Shown here piece by piece: positions 28,876 through 37,934 of a DNA stretch of 64,000 bases. The stretch lies in contig NZ_LNBY01000017.1 in NCBI RefSeq assembly GCF_001542855.1, positions 434,001 through 498,000 on the forward strand, written 5' to 3'. Below the pieces are notes generated by a model. It did no database searches, was not told the origin of the DNA, and saw only the letters and a program-made list of their open reading frames with translations. The stretch comes from Erythrobacter sp. AP23. Its GTDB lineage: Bacteria > Pseudomonadota > Alphaproteobacteria > Sphingomonadales > Sphingomonadaceae. Positions within the stretch are counted from its first letter, which is position 1; every line of letters starts with the position of its first letter. Both the position numbers and the translations under genes were made by a program.

Positions 28876-30948
28876 ATGTCGCGCACGAAGGCCGGTACTC
28901 CCCACGATCCAAGAGGAAAGGAGCGTTTCAACGAGGAACGCGCCACCAAGACCGTGGCCAGCGCGCAACCCGATCTCGAGGCCGGCATCGCCGCGATCCG
29001 CGAAACGGTGAAGACGCTCAAGCCGCGCCCGGGCGTATACCGCATGCTCGATACGCGCGGCGACGTACTCTATGTCGGCAAGGCGCGCAGCCTCAAGGCG
29101 CGGGTGGCGAACTATACGCAGGTCAAGGGCCTCACCAACCGCACGCTGCGAATGATAAGCCAGACCCGCGCGATGGAGATCGTCACCACCAATTCGGAAG
29201 CCGAGGCGCTGTTGCTCGAGGCGCAACTGGTCAAGCGCTATCGCCCGCCGTTCAACGTCCATCTGCGCGACGACAAGAGCTTTCCCTTCATCCTCCTGCG
29301 CGCCGACCATGCCTTCCCGCGCATCCAGAAGCACCGCGGCGCGCGCCGGGCCAAGGGCAATTACTACGGCCCCTTCGCCAGCGCGGGTTCGGTCAACAGG
29401 ACGCTGAATGCGCTGCAGAAACTGTTCCTGCTGCGCAGCTGCACCGACAGCTTCTTCAACAATCGCGACCGGCCCTGCCTGCTCTACCAGATCAAGCGCT
29501 GCTCGGCCCCCTGCGTCGGGCGCATCGACGAGGACGGCTACGAGAAGCTGGTGCGCGAGGCGAAGGACTTCCTCGGCGGCAAGTCCAGCGCGGTGCAGGC
29601 CGAGATCGAGAAACAGATGGCGAAGGCCGCCGAAGATCTCGATTTCGAGACCGCGGCGATCCTGCGCGATCGCCTTCGCGCGGCGACCTTCATCCAGGGC
29701 AGCCAGGCGATCAATGCAGCCGGCGTGGGCGATGCCGACGTCTTCGCGCTCGCCGCCAAGGGCGGTCAGGTGGGCGTGCAGGCCTTCTTCATCCGCGGCG
29801 GGCAGAACTGGGGCCACCGCACCTTCTACCCGCGCAATACGGGCGATCTGGAGAAGGCCGAAGTGCTCGCCGACGTGCTGCTGCAATTCTACGAGGAAGT
29901 GCCGCCGCCGCGCACCGTGCTGGTCGATCGCGAACTGGCCGAGCAGGCGCTTATCGCCGAGGCGCTGGCGGAAAAGGCGGGCCATGCCGTCGCCATCTCG
30001 ATCCCGCAACGAGGCACGCGGCGCAAGCTGATGCAGCAGGCCAGCCGCAATGCGGTCGAGGCGCTCGACCGGCGACTGGCCGAAACCGGCACCAAGGCCA
30101 AGATCCTGCGCGACCTGGCCGAATTCCTCGAGCTTGACGATGTGCCGCAGCGGATCGAAATCTACGACAACAGCCATATCCAGGGCACCAAGGCGGTCGG
30201 CGCGATGGTCGTCGCCAGTCCCGAGGGGTTCGAGAAGGGGCAGTACCGCAAGTTCAACATCAAGAGCGCGCAGACCAACGACGATTTCGGCATGATGCGC
30301 GAGGTGATGAGCCGGCGGTTTCGCGCCCTGGCCAGCCTCCCCGAATTCGGGGAGGGGGACCATGCACAGCATGGTGGAGGGGCACCGGAGGATGGTCATG
30401 ACGGCAGAGGTCCGGAGCAGCAGTCCGTGCCCCACCACCCCCAGCCTGCGGCTGGCGGTCCCCCTCCCCGGTCCGGGGAGGATCACAGGACAATCTGGCC
30501 CGACCTCGTCCTGATCGACGGCGGCAAGGGGCAGATGTCCTCGGTGCGCGATACGCTGGAGGAGATGGGGATCGAGCACGTGCCCCTGATCGCCATCGCC
30601 AAGGGTCCGCACCATGGGCGTGAGGGGCGCGAGGTGTTCCACTTCCCCGACGGGCGCGAGAAGACGCTGCCGGTCAATTCGCCGCTATTGTTCTACCTCC
30701 AGACGCTGCGCGACGAGGTCCACCGCTACGCCATCGGGGCCCACCGCGCCAAACGCAGCCGCGCCATCACCGCCTCACCGCTCGACGAAATCCCCGGCAT
30801 CGGCCCCGCGCGCAAACGCGCGCTGCTGCTGCATTTCGGCACGGCCGGCAAGGTGCGGGCGGCGGCGCTGGACGACCTTAAACGCGCCCCCGGCATCAGC
30901 GCCGGCGTGGCGCAGCAGATCTACGATTTCTATCACGCGGGTGGGTGA
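28876..30948 (+). CDS. uvrC: UvrABC excinuclease subunit C, with in-frame repeat insertion
   Basis: A 690-residue nucleotide-excision-repair nuclease that makes both incisions around a lesion bound by UvrB. A GIY-YIG domain (GVY at 53-55, YVG at 66-68) makes the 3' cut; CxxC-type cysteines follow around residues 190-215; then a UVR motif, a C-terminal RNase H-like domain (IEIYDNSHIQGT, LVLIDGGKGQ) for the 5' cut, and a helix-hairpin-helix end (IPGIGPARKRALL). Residues about 487-536, between FGMMREVMSRRF and WPDLVLIDGG, derive from a palindromic repeat and have no counterpart in ordinary UvrC; the reading frame stays open through it. Confidence 0.96.
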   Translation: MSRTKAGTPHDPRGKERFNEERATKTVASAQPDLEAGIAAIRETVKTLKPRPGVYRMLDTRGDVLYVGKARSLKARVANYTQVKGLTNRTLRMISQTRAMEIVTTNSEAEALLLEAQLVKRYRPPFNVHLRDDKSFPFILLRADHAFPRIQKHRGARRAKGNYYGPFASAGSVNRTLNALQKLFLLRSCTDSFFNNRDRPCLLYQIKRCSAPCVGRIDEDGYEKLVREAKDFLGGKSSAVQAEIEKQMAKAAEDLDFETAAILRDRLRAATFIQGSQAINAAGVGDADVFALAAKGGQVGVQAFFIRGGQNWGHRTFYPRNTGDLEKAEVLADVLLQFYEEVPPPRTVLVDRELAEQALIAEALAEKAGHAVAISIPQRGTRRKLMQQASRNAVEALDRRLAETGTKAKILRDLAEFLELDDVPQRIEIYDNSHIQGTKAVGAMVVASPEGFEKGQYRKFNIKSAQTNDDFGMMREVMSRRFRALASLPEFGEGDHAQHGGGAPEDGHDGRGPEQQSVPHHPQPAAGGPPPRSGEDHRTIWPDLVLIDGGKGQMSSVRDTLEEMGIEHVPLIAIAKGPHHGREGREVFHFPDGREKTLPVNSPLLFYLQTLRDEVHRYAIGAHRAKRSRAITASPLDEIPGIGPARKRALLLHFGTAGKVRAAALDDLKRAPGISAGVAQQIYDFYHAGG
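30336..30481. repeat. palindromic repeat element inserted in the uvrC frame
   Basis: About 146 bp bounded by two hairpins: a perfect 20-bp palindrome at 30336-30355 (CCTCCCCGAATTCGGGGAGG) and a near copy at 30463-30481. Inside, GGGGAGGGGGACC at 30350-30362 is inverted at 30457-30469, and GGGGCAC at 30379-30385 is inverted as GTGCCCC at 30427-30433. Together they make one long imperfect palindrome. Elements with this composition are usually intergenic in sphingomonads; this one is translated as part of UvrC. Confidence 0.88.
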
Positions 30949-30989
30949 AAATGGGGCAATTGCCCTCGACACGCGCAAAATCATTCCCT

Positions 30990-32024
30990 TCAGGAACCTA
31001 GGCGTGGAAGCTCACCCGAACGAGCCTGCACGCTTAGGCAAGGATTGGCGCGCACTGACGCTCCTTTGGCCGCGGCTGAATTGCCTTCCATTCTCATTCG
31101 AAAAATGCCCATCAACGCTAGGTGACACGCTGCGGCAGCCACTGCACCAACGAGGCCGTCCACGGCATAATGCCAGCCGAGCGATATCGAGAGCAGGAAT
31201 ATCAAGAGCCAGAACACCAAGGCCAAGGGAAGCCAGGGCCGCGCAAACATGTAAAAAGCCAGTACAACCCAAGAGCTGATTGTCACATGCATTGATGGCA
31301 TCGCCGAGATGCCGCTTCCAGCTCCGAAGCTCTCGCTCGCATAGATCGACCAGAGGTAGTTAGCCACCGCTGTCGCTTCAGCTCCACCATCCAGTCCCCC
31401 GAATCGAGATCCGTAGCCCATTCGTTCGTAAAAGATCGGTCCCGCTGCCGGGAGGAGGCAGTGGATTAGGGGACCGATGACCGACCACAGGACGAAATAG
31501 TTTAGAAGTACGGCAGACTTGCCCGGTGATGCAGGAGCGAACGCTGCCATAAGAAGCGAACCGATCATGACGAGAAACCAGACCGGATGATACACCACAC
31601 CCATCGCGGGAAAGCTGAACCAGTCCAAGACTTGCCACGGCTCATGACCCAGAAACAGGATGCGATCCCAGCTGGCCAGCAATGGATCTGCCCAAAACGG
31701 TACCAGGTAGTTCAAGAGCGGCTTGACCCACATAAATGCTATCATGTTCAGGCCTGCGAGAAGAATGGCCGACGCAACAATCAGCAGTCTGCCTTTGTGT
31801 TTGCGAGCAAATCGGACGGTTCCAAGTAGCGGCTGCGCTATGCCATGCAGCATCATCCAGGCGAAGCCGTAAAGGCCAGCAATCAGCGCGGCCGCCGCTA
31901 TCCAGGCAGGAAGAATGGAAAGCGCCGGAAGAAGGCCCGACACTGACGGCATGACTAGCAATGCCATTGAACCCATGAGAAAGGTCAATGCGACACCCGG
32001 AATTAGCCAATCGCGCTCACTCAT
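30990..32024 (-). CDS. PAP2-superfamily membrane protein (phosphatase-like)
   Basis: A 344-residue polytopic membrane protein. SAMPSMHVTISSWVV and SISLGWHYAVDGLVG correspond to the second and third phosphatase motifs of the PAP2 family, including the active-site histidines. This arrangement is typical of inositol phosphorylceramide synthase-like and lipid-phosphate phosphatase enzymes. The ATG at 32024 (MSERDW) is preferred to a more upstream start because the upstream segment is not hydrophobic and has no family match. GC content is clearly lower than uvrC, suggesting acquisition. It is convergent with uvrC. The lipid substrate is unknown. Confidence 0.85.
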   Translation of the reverse strand: MSERDWLIPGVALTFLMGSMALLVMPSVSGLLPALSILPAWIAAAALIAGLYGFAWMMLHGIAQPLLGTVRFARKHKGRLLIVASAILLAGLNMIAFMWVKPLLNYLVPFWADPLLASWDRILFLGHEPWQVLDWFSFPAMGVVYHPVWFLVMIGSLLMAAFAPASPGKSAVLLNYFVLWSVIGPLIHCLLPAAGPIFYERMGYGSRFGGLDGGAEATAVANYLWSIYASESFGAGSGISAMPSMHVTISSWVVLAFYMFARPWLPLALVFWLLIFLLSISLGWHYAVDGLVGAVAAAACHLALMGIFRMRMEGNSAAAKGASVRANPCLSVQARSGELPRLGS

Positions 32025-32354
32025 TGCGACCCCAGTAATTACCGATTGCCCACTGTTGATAAGTAGACTCAAATAAAGAGATTCCGTAAAATTCAGGTTT
32101 ATGAAGAAAAAGGATAGACACGTTTTCCCACGTTTGCGCTGGCACGCCGGTCTTTCGAGTTGGAAAGCAATCATCGCTCTCGACGCGAGGAGGGGCGCAA
32201 TAGCGTCCCCGCCGACCGGTCGGAAGCGTGGCTCCTTAATCTTCAAACTGAGGGAGTCCAGCAGACGGCATCTGCCTCCGGGGGCGAACCCGAGGCGGCG
32301 TGATGGAGGCGAAACACTTTCCTACACCCCCCATCCCGTGCCTTACCCTGCCGG
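32025..32354. other. intergenic stretch without a recognisable gene
   Basis: 330 bp between the divergent PAP2-like and HTH-like genes. The left half is AT-richer (for example GAAGAAAAAGG near 32102) and probably contains the PAP2 promoter; the right half is GC-rich. Short open frames here show no family pattern. No repeat or RNA gene was found. Confidence 0.6.
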
Positions 32355-32846
32355 ATGAAACACTACCCTCCGCGTTCCCCGCAGCCACGCACCCCCACCA
32401 TCACCATCCCGCCGTTCCATGCGGTCCCTCTGCGCCATCGTGCGGACGGGTGGACGCCCGTGCGGCAGGCGGAGTTCATTGGGCATCTTGCCGCCATGCG
32501 CTCGGTCGCGGCGGCGGCGCGGGCGGTTTCGATGGCGCGGGAGACCGCCTATCGCCTGCGGGAGCGTCCGGGTGCGAAAGGGTTTGCGGCGGCGTGGGAT
32601 GTCGCGCTGGCGCGGCGGCATTCGCCCGCCGGGAGGGCGCGGCTGGATGCGGCGCTGGATGCGGCGCGCGCGGCCTTGAAGGCCGATCGGAAGGTCACGA
32701 TCCCGCAGCTCGAATGGCGCGTGGAAACCGGCATCTGGCAGGTCATGCTGCGCCGCGGACGCTATGTGGGCGTGGTCCGCAAACCCGATGAATCCGCGCT
32801 TCTTGCGCTCATTTCGCGCACCAACCGGGCGGAGGCGGCGCTATGA
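32355..32846 (+). CDS. small helix-turn-helix-like protein, unknown function
   Basis: A 163-residue protein. After a Pro-rich start, residues about 35-75 (VRQAEFIGHLAAMRSVAAAARAV, then SMARETAYRLRER) read as a helix-turn-helix: the AAMRSVAAAARAVSMARETAY portion matches the recognition fold seen in small terminase and transposase-type HTH proteins. The rest is helical and Arg/Ala-rich. Homologous small proteins recur in this group, always as hypotheticals, as far as I recall. There is no visible ribosome site. It may bind DNA; targets are unknown. Confidence 0.6.
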   Translation: MKHYPPRSPQPRTPTITIPPFHAVPLRHRADGWTPVRQAEFIGHLAAMRSVAAAARAVSMARETAYRLRERPGAKGFAAAWDVALARRHSPAGRARLDAALDAARAALKADRKVTIPQLEWRVETGIWQVMLRRGRYVGVVRKPDESALLALISRTNRAEAAL

Positions 32847-32945
32847 CCCCGCCCGAAGGTCACGGTTTCCGGCAATGCGATATGCGGTCCATGTCGGCAC
32901 CTTCGCGTGCGGCCATCTTCGCGGCCTTCCGGATGCCGCTGCAAA

Positions 32946-32959
32946 TTGATGCAGATCAA
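32946..32959. promoter_or_regulatory. FNR/FnrL-type operator
   Basis: TTGATGCAGATCAA is a perfect match to the FNR/CRP-family consensus TTGAT-N4-ATCAA. It lies 83 bp upstream of the ATG of the universal stress protein gene, a position compatible with activation of that promoter when oxygen is low. The regulator gene itself is not in the window. Confidence 0.85.
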
Positions 32960-33042
32960 GGTGCGGGGGCCGCGGTGATGTATAGTGCGACTGCAAGCCG
33001 GGACGTGGCCCGTCGGCCCTCCCGCCAACAGGAGACGGAGCC

Positions 33043-33861
33043 ATGAAGACCATTCTGTTCAACGCCACCGGGGACGAAGGCTTCTCCGGGCGGCTCGACG
33101 CCGTGCTCGACCTCGCACGCGCTTTCGATGCGCATGTCACGCTGCTGCACGCCATCCCCTACGAGGCCGCCGGAGCGATCGATTTCCACGGCGCGGCCTT
33201 CGCCGCCATGGTTCCCTTCTGGCGCAAGGAGGCCGAAAAGCTGCGCGAGAAGACGCTCGACGACCTGTCGAACGAAGGCGTTTCGTGGAACTGGGTCGAG
33301 GCGGCGGGGCCGGTGGCGCTGGCGATGCTGCGCGAATCCTCGCTGCACGATCTCGCCGTGGTCAGCGCGCGCGATCCCAATACGGTCGACGGCACGCCGT
33401 CCTTCACCGCCGGCGAGCTGGCGGTGACCGCCGATTGCCCGGTGCTCGTGCTGCCCGATACCTGCAAGCGCTTCGATCCGACGGCGCCCGCGTTGGTCGC
33501 CTGGGACGGGTCTGCCGAAGCCTCGCACGCGCTCAAGGCCGCCGTGCCGCTGCTGCACAAGGCGCAAACCGTGTATCTCGTCACGGTCAAGGAACCCGCG
33601 AGAGGCAAGAGGGAGCCCGAACTGCCACCGGTGAGCGGGGCGGACTACCTCTCTCGCCACGGCATCTCGAGCGAGATGATCGAGGCGGAAGCGGGCGAGA
33701 AGGGCGTGTGCGCAACGCTGGTCGAACACGCGGAAAACCGCAAGGCGGGGCTCATCGTGATGGGCGCCTATGGCCGCACGCGGCTGACCGAGCGGATCTT
33801 CGGCGGCGCGACGCGCACGATGCTTTCCGACGTGCGCATTCCGCTGCTGATGACCAACTGA
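33043..33861 (+). CDS. universal stress protein (tandem UspA type)
   Basis: A 272-residue protein made of two UspA folds. The C-terminal domain ends with the ATP-binding motif GAYGRTRLTERIFGG followed by TRTML, of the G-x2-G-x9-G(S/T) type; the N-terminal domain lacks it. Tandem Usp proteins bind ATP or other ligands and support survival in stasis or low oxygen. An AGGAG site precedes the ATG. A perfect FNR box upstream points to induction in microaerobic conditions, as known for Usp genes of denitrifiers and pseudomonads. Confidence 0.92.
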   Translation: MKTILFNATGDEGFSGRLDAVLDLARAFDAHVTLLHAIPYEAAGAIDFHGAAFAAMVPFWRKEAEKLREKTLDDLSNEGVSWNWVEAAGPVALAMLRESSLHDLAVVSARDPNTVDGTPSFTAGELAVTADCPVLVLPDTCKRFDPTAPALVAWDGSAEASHALKAAVPLLHKAQTVYLVTVKEPARGKREPELPPVSGADYLSRHGISSEMIEAEAGEKGVCATLVEHAENRKAGLIVMGAYGRTRLTERIFGGATRTMLSDVRIPLLMTN

Positions 33862-33883
33862 GCGGGTATGCGGGCAGGCCCGG

Positions 33884-35704
33884 TCAGCCCTTGCGCGGGC
33901 CGCCGGGCTTGCCCTTCGCTTTGCCCTTACCGCTGAATTTGGGCTTACCCGCGAAGGGCTTACCGCCGCCGGGCTTGCCCTTCTTGAACGGCGGCCGGCC
34001 ACGCGAGGGCTTGTCCCCCGATGGCTTGCCGAGCGGGCGGGCGTGGACCTTGCCTCCGCCGCCGTGCTTGCGGTTCTGGCGGGCCTCGACGCGCGGCCCG
34101 TCGGGCGCCTCGAGAATGGCTATCGCGTCCTGCTCGTCCTCGGGCGAGGCGGTGCGCTGGACGGTGTCGGCGAACTTGGCGGCGACCGCGCGGGGCACCT
34201 GGAACCAGCTCTCGTGCTGGCCGATGCGGATGGCGCCGATCTCGTTGCGGGTGATGTGGCCGCGGCGGCAGATCAGCGGCAGCAGCCAGCGCGGTTCGGC
34301 ATTGTGGCGGCGGCCGATGTCCATCTTGAACCACACCACGTCCTCGAAGCCGGGACGGTGGCGCTCGGCCTTGGCCTTCTCGCGCGCTTCGGGCGTGTTG
34401 GCGAGCAGCTCCTCGGGGGTTGGCAGCTCGGCGCGGTGGGCGTGGACCAGCGCGGCGGCGATGTCCTCCGCGCTCATCCGCGCCATGATGTCGGCGGCGA
34501 GGGTGCGGTCGCCCTCCTCGTACTCGCGCGGGGTCGTGATGGTCTCGAGCAGCCGCGCCCAGTCGCGCTTGGCGATCGCTTTGGGCGTGGGCGCATCGAC
34601 CCACTCGGCCTCGATCCGCGCGCCGCGCAGCATCCCTTCGACCCGGCGGCGGCGGTTGTAGGGCACCACGATCGCCGCCGTGCCCTTCTTGCCCGCGCGG
34701 CCCGTGCGGCCCGAGCGGTGCTGCAGCGTTTCCGCATCGCGCGGGATCTCGACATGGATCACGAGGCTCAGCGTCGGCAGGTCGATCCCGCGCGCGGCGA
34801 CATCGGTGGCGACGCACACGCGGGCACGCCGGTCGCGCAGCGCCTGCAGCGCCTGGTTGCGCTCGCTCTGCGAATGCTCGCCCGACAGCGCCACCACGCC
34901 GAAGCCGCGGTTCTGCAGCGTCGTGTGCAGCCGCCGCACGCTCTCGCGCGTGGCGCAGAAACAGATCGCGGTCTCCGCTTCGTGGAAACGCAGCAGGTTC
35001 ACCACCGCATTCTCGATCTCCGACGGGGCGACGGTGACGGCCTGATAGGCGATATCGCCATGCCCGCGCGTCTCGCCGACGAGGCTGAGGCGCAGCGCAT
35101 CGCGCTGGTAGCGCTCGGCCAGCCGCTCGATCGGGCGCGGCATGGTGGCGGAGAACAGCAGCGTGCGTCGGCCCTCGTGCGTCGCGTCGAGGATCTCTTC
35201 GAGGTCCTCGCGAAAGCCCATGTCGAGCATCTCGTCGGCCTCGTCGAGCACCACGCCGATCAGGCCCGACAGGTCGAGCGCGCCGCGTTCGAGATGGTCG
35301 CGAAGGCGTCCGGGCGTGCCGACCACGATCGCCGGGCCGCCGCGCAGATTGCGGCGTTCCTTGCTCGCATCCATCCCGCCGACGCAGGTCGCGATGCGCA
35401 GGCCCGCGCCCGCATAGAGCCAGCCGAGCTCGCGGCTGACCTGCAGCGCGAGTTCGCGCGTGGGCGCGATGACGAGCGCCAGCGGGCTCTTGCTGAGCGG
35501 CGATCCGCCGAGTTCGCCCAGCAGCTGCTCGGCCAGCGCGAGGCCGAAGGCGACGGTCTTGCCGCTGCCGGTCTGCGCCGAAACGATCAAGTCGCGCCCG
35601 GCCGCTTCGGGATCGATGACGGCGGCCTGGACGGGGGTGGGGGCTTCATAGCCGCGTGCGGCCAATGCTTCGCCGAGGACCGGCGGGAGGGTATCGAAAG
35701 ACAT
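33884..35704 (-). CDS. DEAD-box RNA helicase with DbpA-like domain and basic tail
   Basis: A 606-residue ATP-dependent RNA helicase. Walker A AQTGSGKT at 43-50, PTRELA, TPGR, VLDEADEMLDMGF, SAT and HRSGRTGRAG are all present and make two RecA lobes to about residue 370. A DbpA-type RNA-binding domain follows (about 440-520; ITRNEIGAIRIG), then a Gly/Lys/Pro-rich tail of about 60 residues (GKPKFSGKGKAKGKPGG). This is the CsdA/DbpA layout used in ribosome assembly and cold adaptation. The ATG at 35704 is chosen because helicase similarity begins there. The exact RNA target is unknown. Confidence 0.95.
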   Translation of the reverse strand: MSFDTLPPVLGEALAARGYEAPTPVQAAVIDPEAAGRDLIVSAQTGSGKTVAFGLALAEQLLGELGGSPLSKSPLALVIAPTRELALQVSRELGWLYAGAGLRIATCVGGMDASKERRNLRGGPAIVVGTPGRLRDHLERGALDLSGLIGVVLDEADEMLDMGFREDLEEILDATHEGRRTLLFSATMPRPIERLAERYQRDALRLSLVGETRGHGDIAYQAVTVAPSEIENAVVNLLRFHEAETAICFCATRESVRRLHTTLQNRGFGVVALSGEHSQSERNQALQALRDRRARVCVATDVAARGIDLPTLSLVIHVEIPRDAETLQHRSGRTGRAGKKGTAAIVVPYNRRRRVEGMLRGARIEAEWVDAPTPKAIAKRDWARLLETITTPREYEEGDRTLAADIMARMSAEDIAAALVHAHRAELPTPEELLANTPEAREKAKAERHRPGFEDVVWFKMDIGRRHNAEPRWLLPLICRRGHITRNEIGAIRIGQHESWFQVPRAVAAKFADTVQRTASPEDEQDAIAILEAPDGPRVEARQNRKHGGGGKVHARPLGKPSGDKPSRGRPPFKKGKPGGGKPFAGKPKFSGKGKAKGKPGGPRKG

Positions 35705-36260
35705 GGAATCTCGTGTGTTGTCCGGCGCTGCGGTGCGAGGGGGCACGGCTCTGGGCGCACGGGGTCGCGGCGCCTATAGCGCCATTCGCCCGGTTTGGCT
35801 TGCGATTTCTTGTGCGGGTGCGAAGGGGGGCGGGAGCGCGAGCGGCGCTGGGGAGTTCGTAGAGGATTATACGATCGACAATTGTGACGGCTTTGCGCCC
35901 CAATTTCGGACGTTCGACCTTTCCCAGAGAATGCCTGAAAGCGGATCGGCAGCTATGCGCCGGCAATGAGCTCAATCGTGTCCAAAGATTGGTGGTAGTG
36001 AGCGAAAGTTATAACGTCCGCCCTTGCCGATCATATCAAGCCAGCGCTGACAACAGTGTGACCCTCATATCTAGCGACAAGGGCGACGCCCTAGAGCTGG
36101 AAGAGCCTGCCGCCGGTGAACGCGGATACCGGAGGTGGCCGGAGCGAACGACGAGAGTGCATTCTGAAGTCTTTCGAGCACCCGCAGAACCGTTTAGTAG
36201 GGCCGCTGATACGTCAGCTTGGTTGCCCTCATCTTTACCCGGTCGGTTCTCGGCTACGGA
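35705..36260. other. intergenic stretch, no supported gene
   Basis: 556 bp with no convincing coding region. Open frames exist on the plus strand (about 35884-36264), but their predicted products are rich in Ser/Arg/Cys with no hydrophobic core or family pattern, so I treat them as chance. Base composition drops towards 36000, consistent with an island boundary next to the secreted protein gene. Confidence 0.6.
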
Positions 36261-37883
36261 CTAGGGAGTGCCGCCGATCGTGAACTTCGAGCCGAAGAAC
36301 AGGGCGGCGCCGCACTCACCTTCGATTTCGAAGCCACCGTCGGTGGTGCCATCCTCGGTGCACGTGAACTTGATACCGCCGTTGAGCTTTCCCTCGGCGT
36401 CCGCAAGGAAATAAATGGGGACCTCGACGCCGAACTGGTCGATGTCGAATGCGTAGCTCGGCTTGATGGTGAAGCCCGTCTCTGGAAGGAAGGCGAGCCT
36501 CGGCATCTGGAACTTCAGAGCGGTCGCGACGACGAAGCCCTCCCTCTCGTATGGCGCGCCGATGTTCACGTTCCTGCATTGCTCGAAGTTCGTCCCGGTC
36601 ACGTCGACGCAGACGGTCTGGTCCCTCAACGACTTCGGGACCTCGAACGACCGACGATAGGTCAGGGAGCCGGACAGGCCAATCGAGCCATCGGAGCCGC
36701 TGAAGATCGGAGGGCTGAACGGACGGGTGCCGCCGACGTAGGCGCTCAGGGAGAACGGGTTGGTGTCCTGAGGGGTGGCACCTTCCTTGGCGAGAAACCC
36801 TGCAGGCAGGTCGTTACCAAGTAGCGCACCGGTATTCGTATCACGCAGTGGGTAGTAGCTAGTCTCGGACCATGCGTAGCTTGCCTCCAGACCGCCGTAC
36901 ATGACCGGCTTTCCATCGTAGCCCCAGATGGGCTTAACGATGCTGGCCCAATTGCCAGCTGCATCCTTCCGAAGCCATTCGAGCAGCTCTTTGCCAGCGC
37001 ACTCGCCAAGAAGATTCTCGCCCGACCTCAGGCCAAGTTGCGAAGGACGATCGGCCTCCGTCTCACTTTTTTCGAGAGGAGCGAGCGGATCGACTACCGA
37101 CTTCGCGGCGATGCAGCTTGCCCGCGCCGTCGCGATCGCGGCGTTGATGTCGCCGACGAGCTTGCTTCGTTTCTTGGAGGAGTGCCGTCCGAACTCGACG
37201 CCTAGCTTTATTCCGATCCCGCTTTCGAACTGGAACTTGTCGAGATCGAAGAGTGCGGCATCCGTCGCATCCGCAGTGCTCACGAAGACGGCTGGACGGA
37301 TCGTGCGATAGCTCGTGTTGAAGAGCTGGTCGGGACCGATGTCATTCGACGAGTTCAGCCAGCGACGGGTGAAACCCAAGCCGGCCTCCACCACTCCGTC
37401 CGCCGAGGAGGCGGTCGCCTTGATATCGAGGACCGTAACGTCCTTGTAGTCCCTCCACCTCTTCAGACCGAGGCAACTCGCGGTGAACCAGTTCAGTCCC
37501 CCCTCGACTTTATCGTCGCCGACCTCTCCTGTCTTCAGCATCTCGGCGGCGGTGTTCTGCTCTGATACATCCTCGCAGAAGTTCTCCCTAGAGACTGTGG
37601 GCGAAGCGGTTAAATCCGCACTCGCAATGACGGGGCCGGATTTTGGCAACCCGCTTTCTTGCGCGAGTTCGCTGGACTGTCCTAGCATCCGCTCCGCGGC
37701 CTGTAGAGCAGCGTCCGCGTCGTCGAGTGCTTTTCGCGCTTGCTCTCTAGCCTCCCTCGCCTCCTCAAGAATGGCGATCGCCTCCTCGCGCGTGATTTCC
37801 TGTGCCGACAACAGCGTTGGCGTGCAAGCTGCCAATACCGTCGATGCCAAAATGACCCCACGGATCGATTGTATCCGACTCAT
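36261..37883 (-). CDS. secreted coiled-coil plus beta-rich protein, unknown function
   Basis: A 540-residue protein I do not recognise. A signal peptide ends at LLSAQ (about residue 27). Residues about 30-70 form a strongly charged, Ala/Glu-rich helix (EEAIAILEEAREAREQARK) typical of a coiled-coil trimeriser. The remainder has alternating hydrophobic and aromatic strands (for example SGSLTYRRSFEVP, and a Phe-rich end FFGSKFTIGGTP), which suggests a periplasmic or outer-membrane beta structure. Six to eight cysteines may form disulfides. It stands alone with lower GC than the core genes, and no known partner is near. Confidence 0.75.
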   Translation of the reverse strand: MSRIQSIRGVILASTVLAACTPTLLSAQEITREEAIAILEEAREAREQARKALDDADAALQAAERMLGQSSELAQESGLPKSGPVIASADLTASPTVSRENFCEDVSEQNTAAEMLKTGEVGDDKVEGGLNWFTASCLGLKRWRDYKDVTVLDIKATASSADGVVEAGLGFTRRWLNSSNDIGPDQLFNTSYRTIRPAVFVSTADATDAALFDLDKFQFESGIGIKLGVEFGRHSSKKRSKLVGDINAAIATARASCIAAKSVVDPLAPLEKSETEADRPSQLGLRSGENLLGECAGKELLEWLRKDAAGNWASIVKPIWGYDGKPVMYGGLEASYAWSETSYYPLRDTNTGALLGNDLPAGFLAKEGATPQDTNPFSLSAYVGGTRPFSPPIFSGSDGSIGLSGSLTYRRSFEVPKSLRDQTVCVDVTGTNFEQCRNVNIGAPYEREGFVVATALKFQMPRLAFLPETGFTIKPSYAFDIDQFGVEVPIYFLADAEGKLNGGIKFTCTEDGTTDGGFEIEGECGAALFFGSKFTIGGTP

Positions 37884-37934
37884 GATTCCCGCCCCCCTTG
37901 CCCGGCAAGAGGATGAACAATTCGCCCGCCGATT

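Noticed and set aside
30336-30481. Sequencing error or pseudogenisation of uvrC
   Set aside because: The frame remains open through the insert and resumes exactly at the conserved WPDLVLIDGG strand, and all catalytic motifs are intact.
28798-30642. Long upstream extension of the permease frame antisense to uvrC
   Set aside because: It runs through the uvrC coding strand with no similarity to the permease, so the ATG at 28797 is the start.
35884-36264. Possible 126-residue protein in the gap before the secreted protein gene
   Set aside because: Composition is like random translation (Arg, Ser, Cys, Pro), with no ribosome site or conserved pattern.
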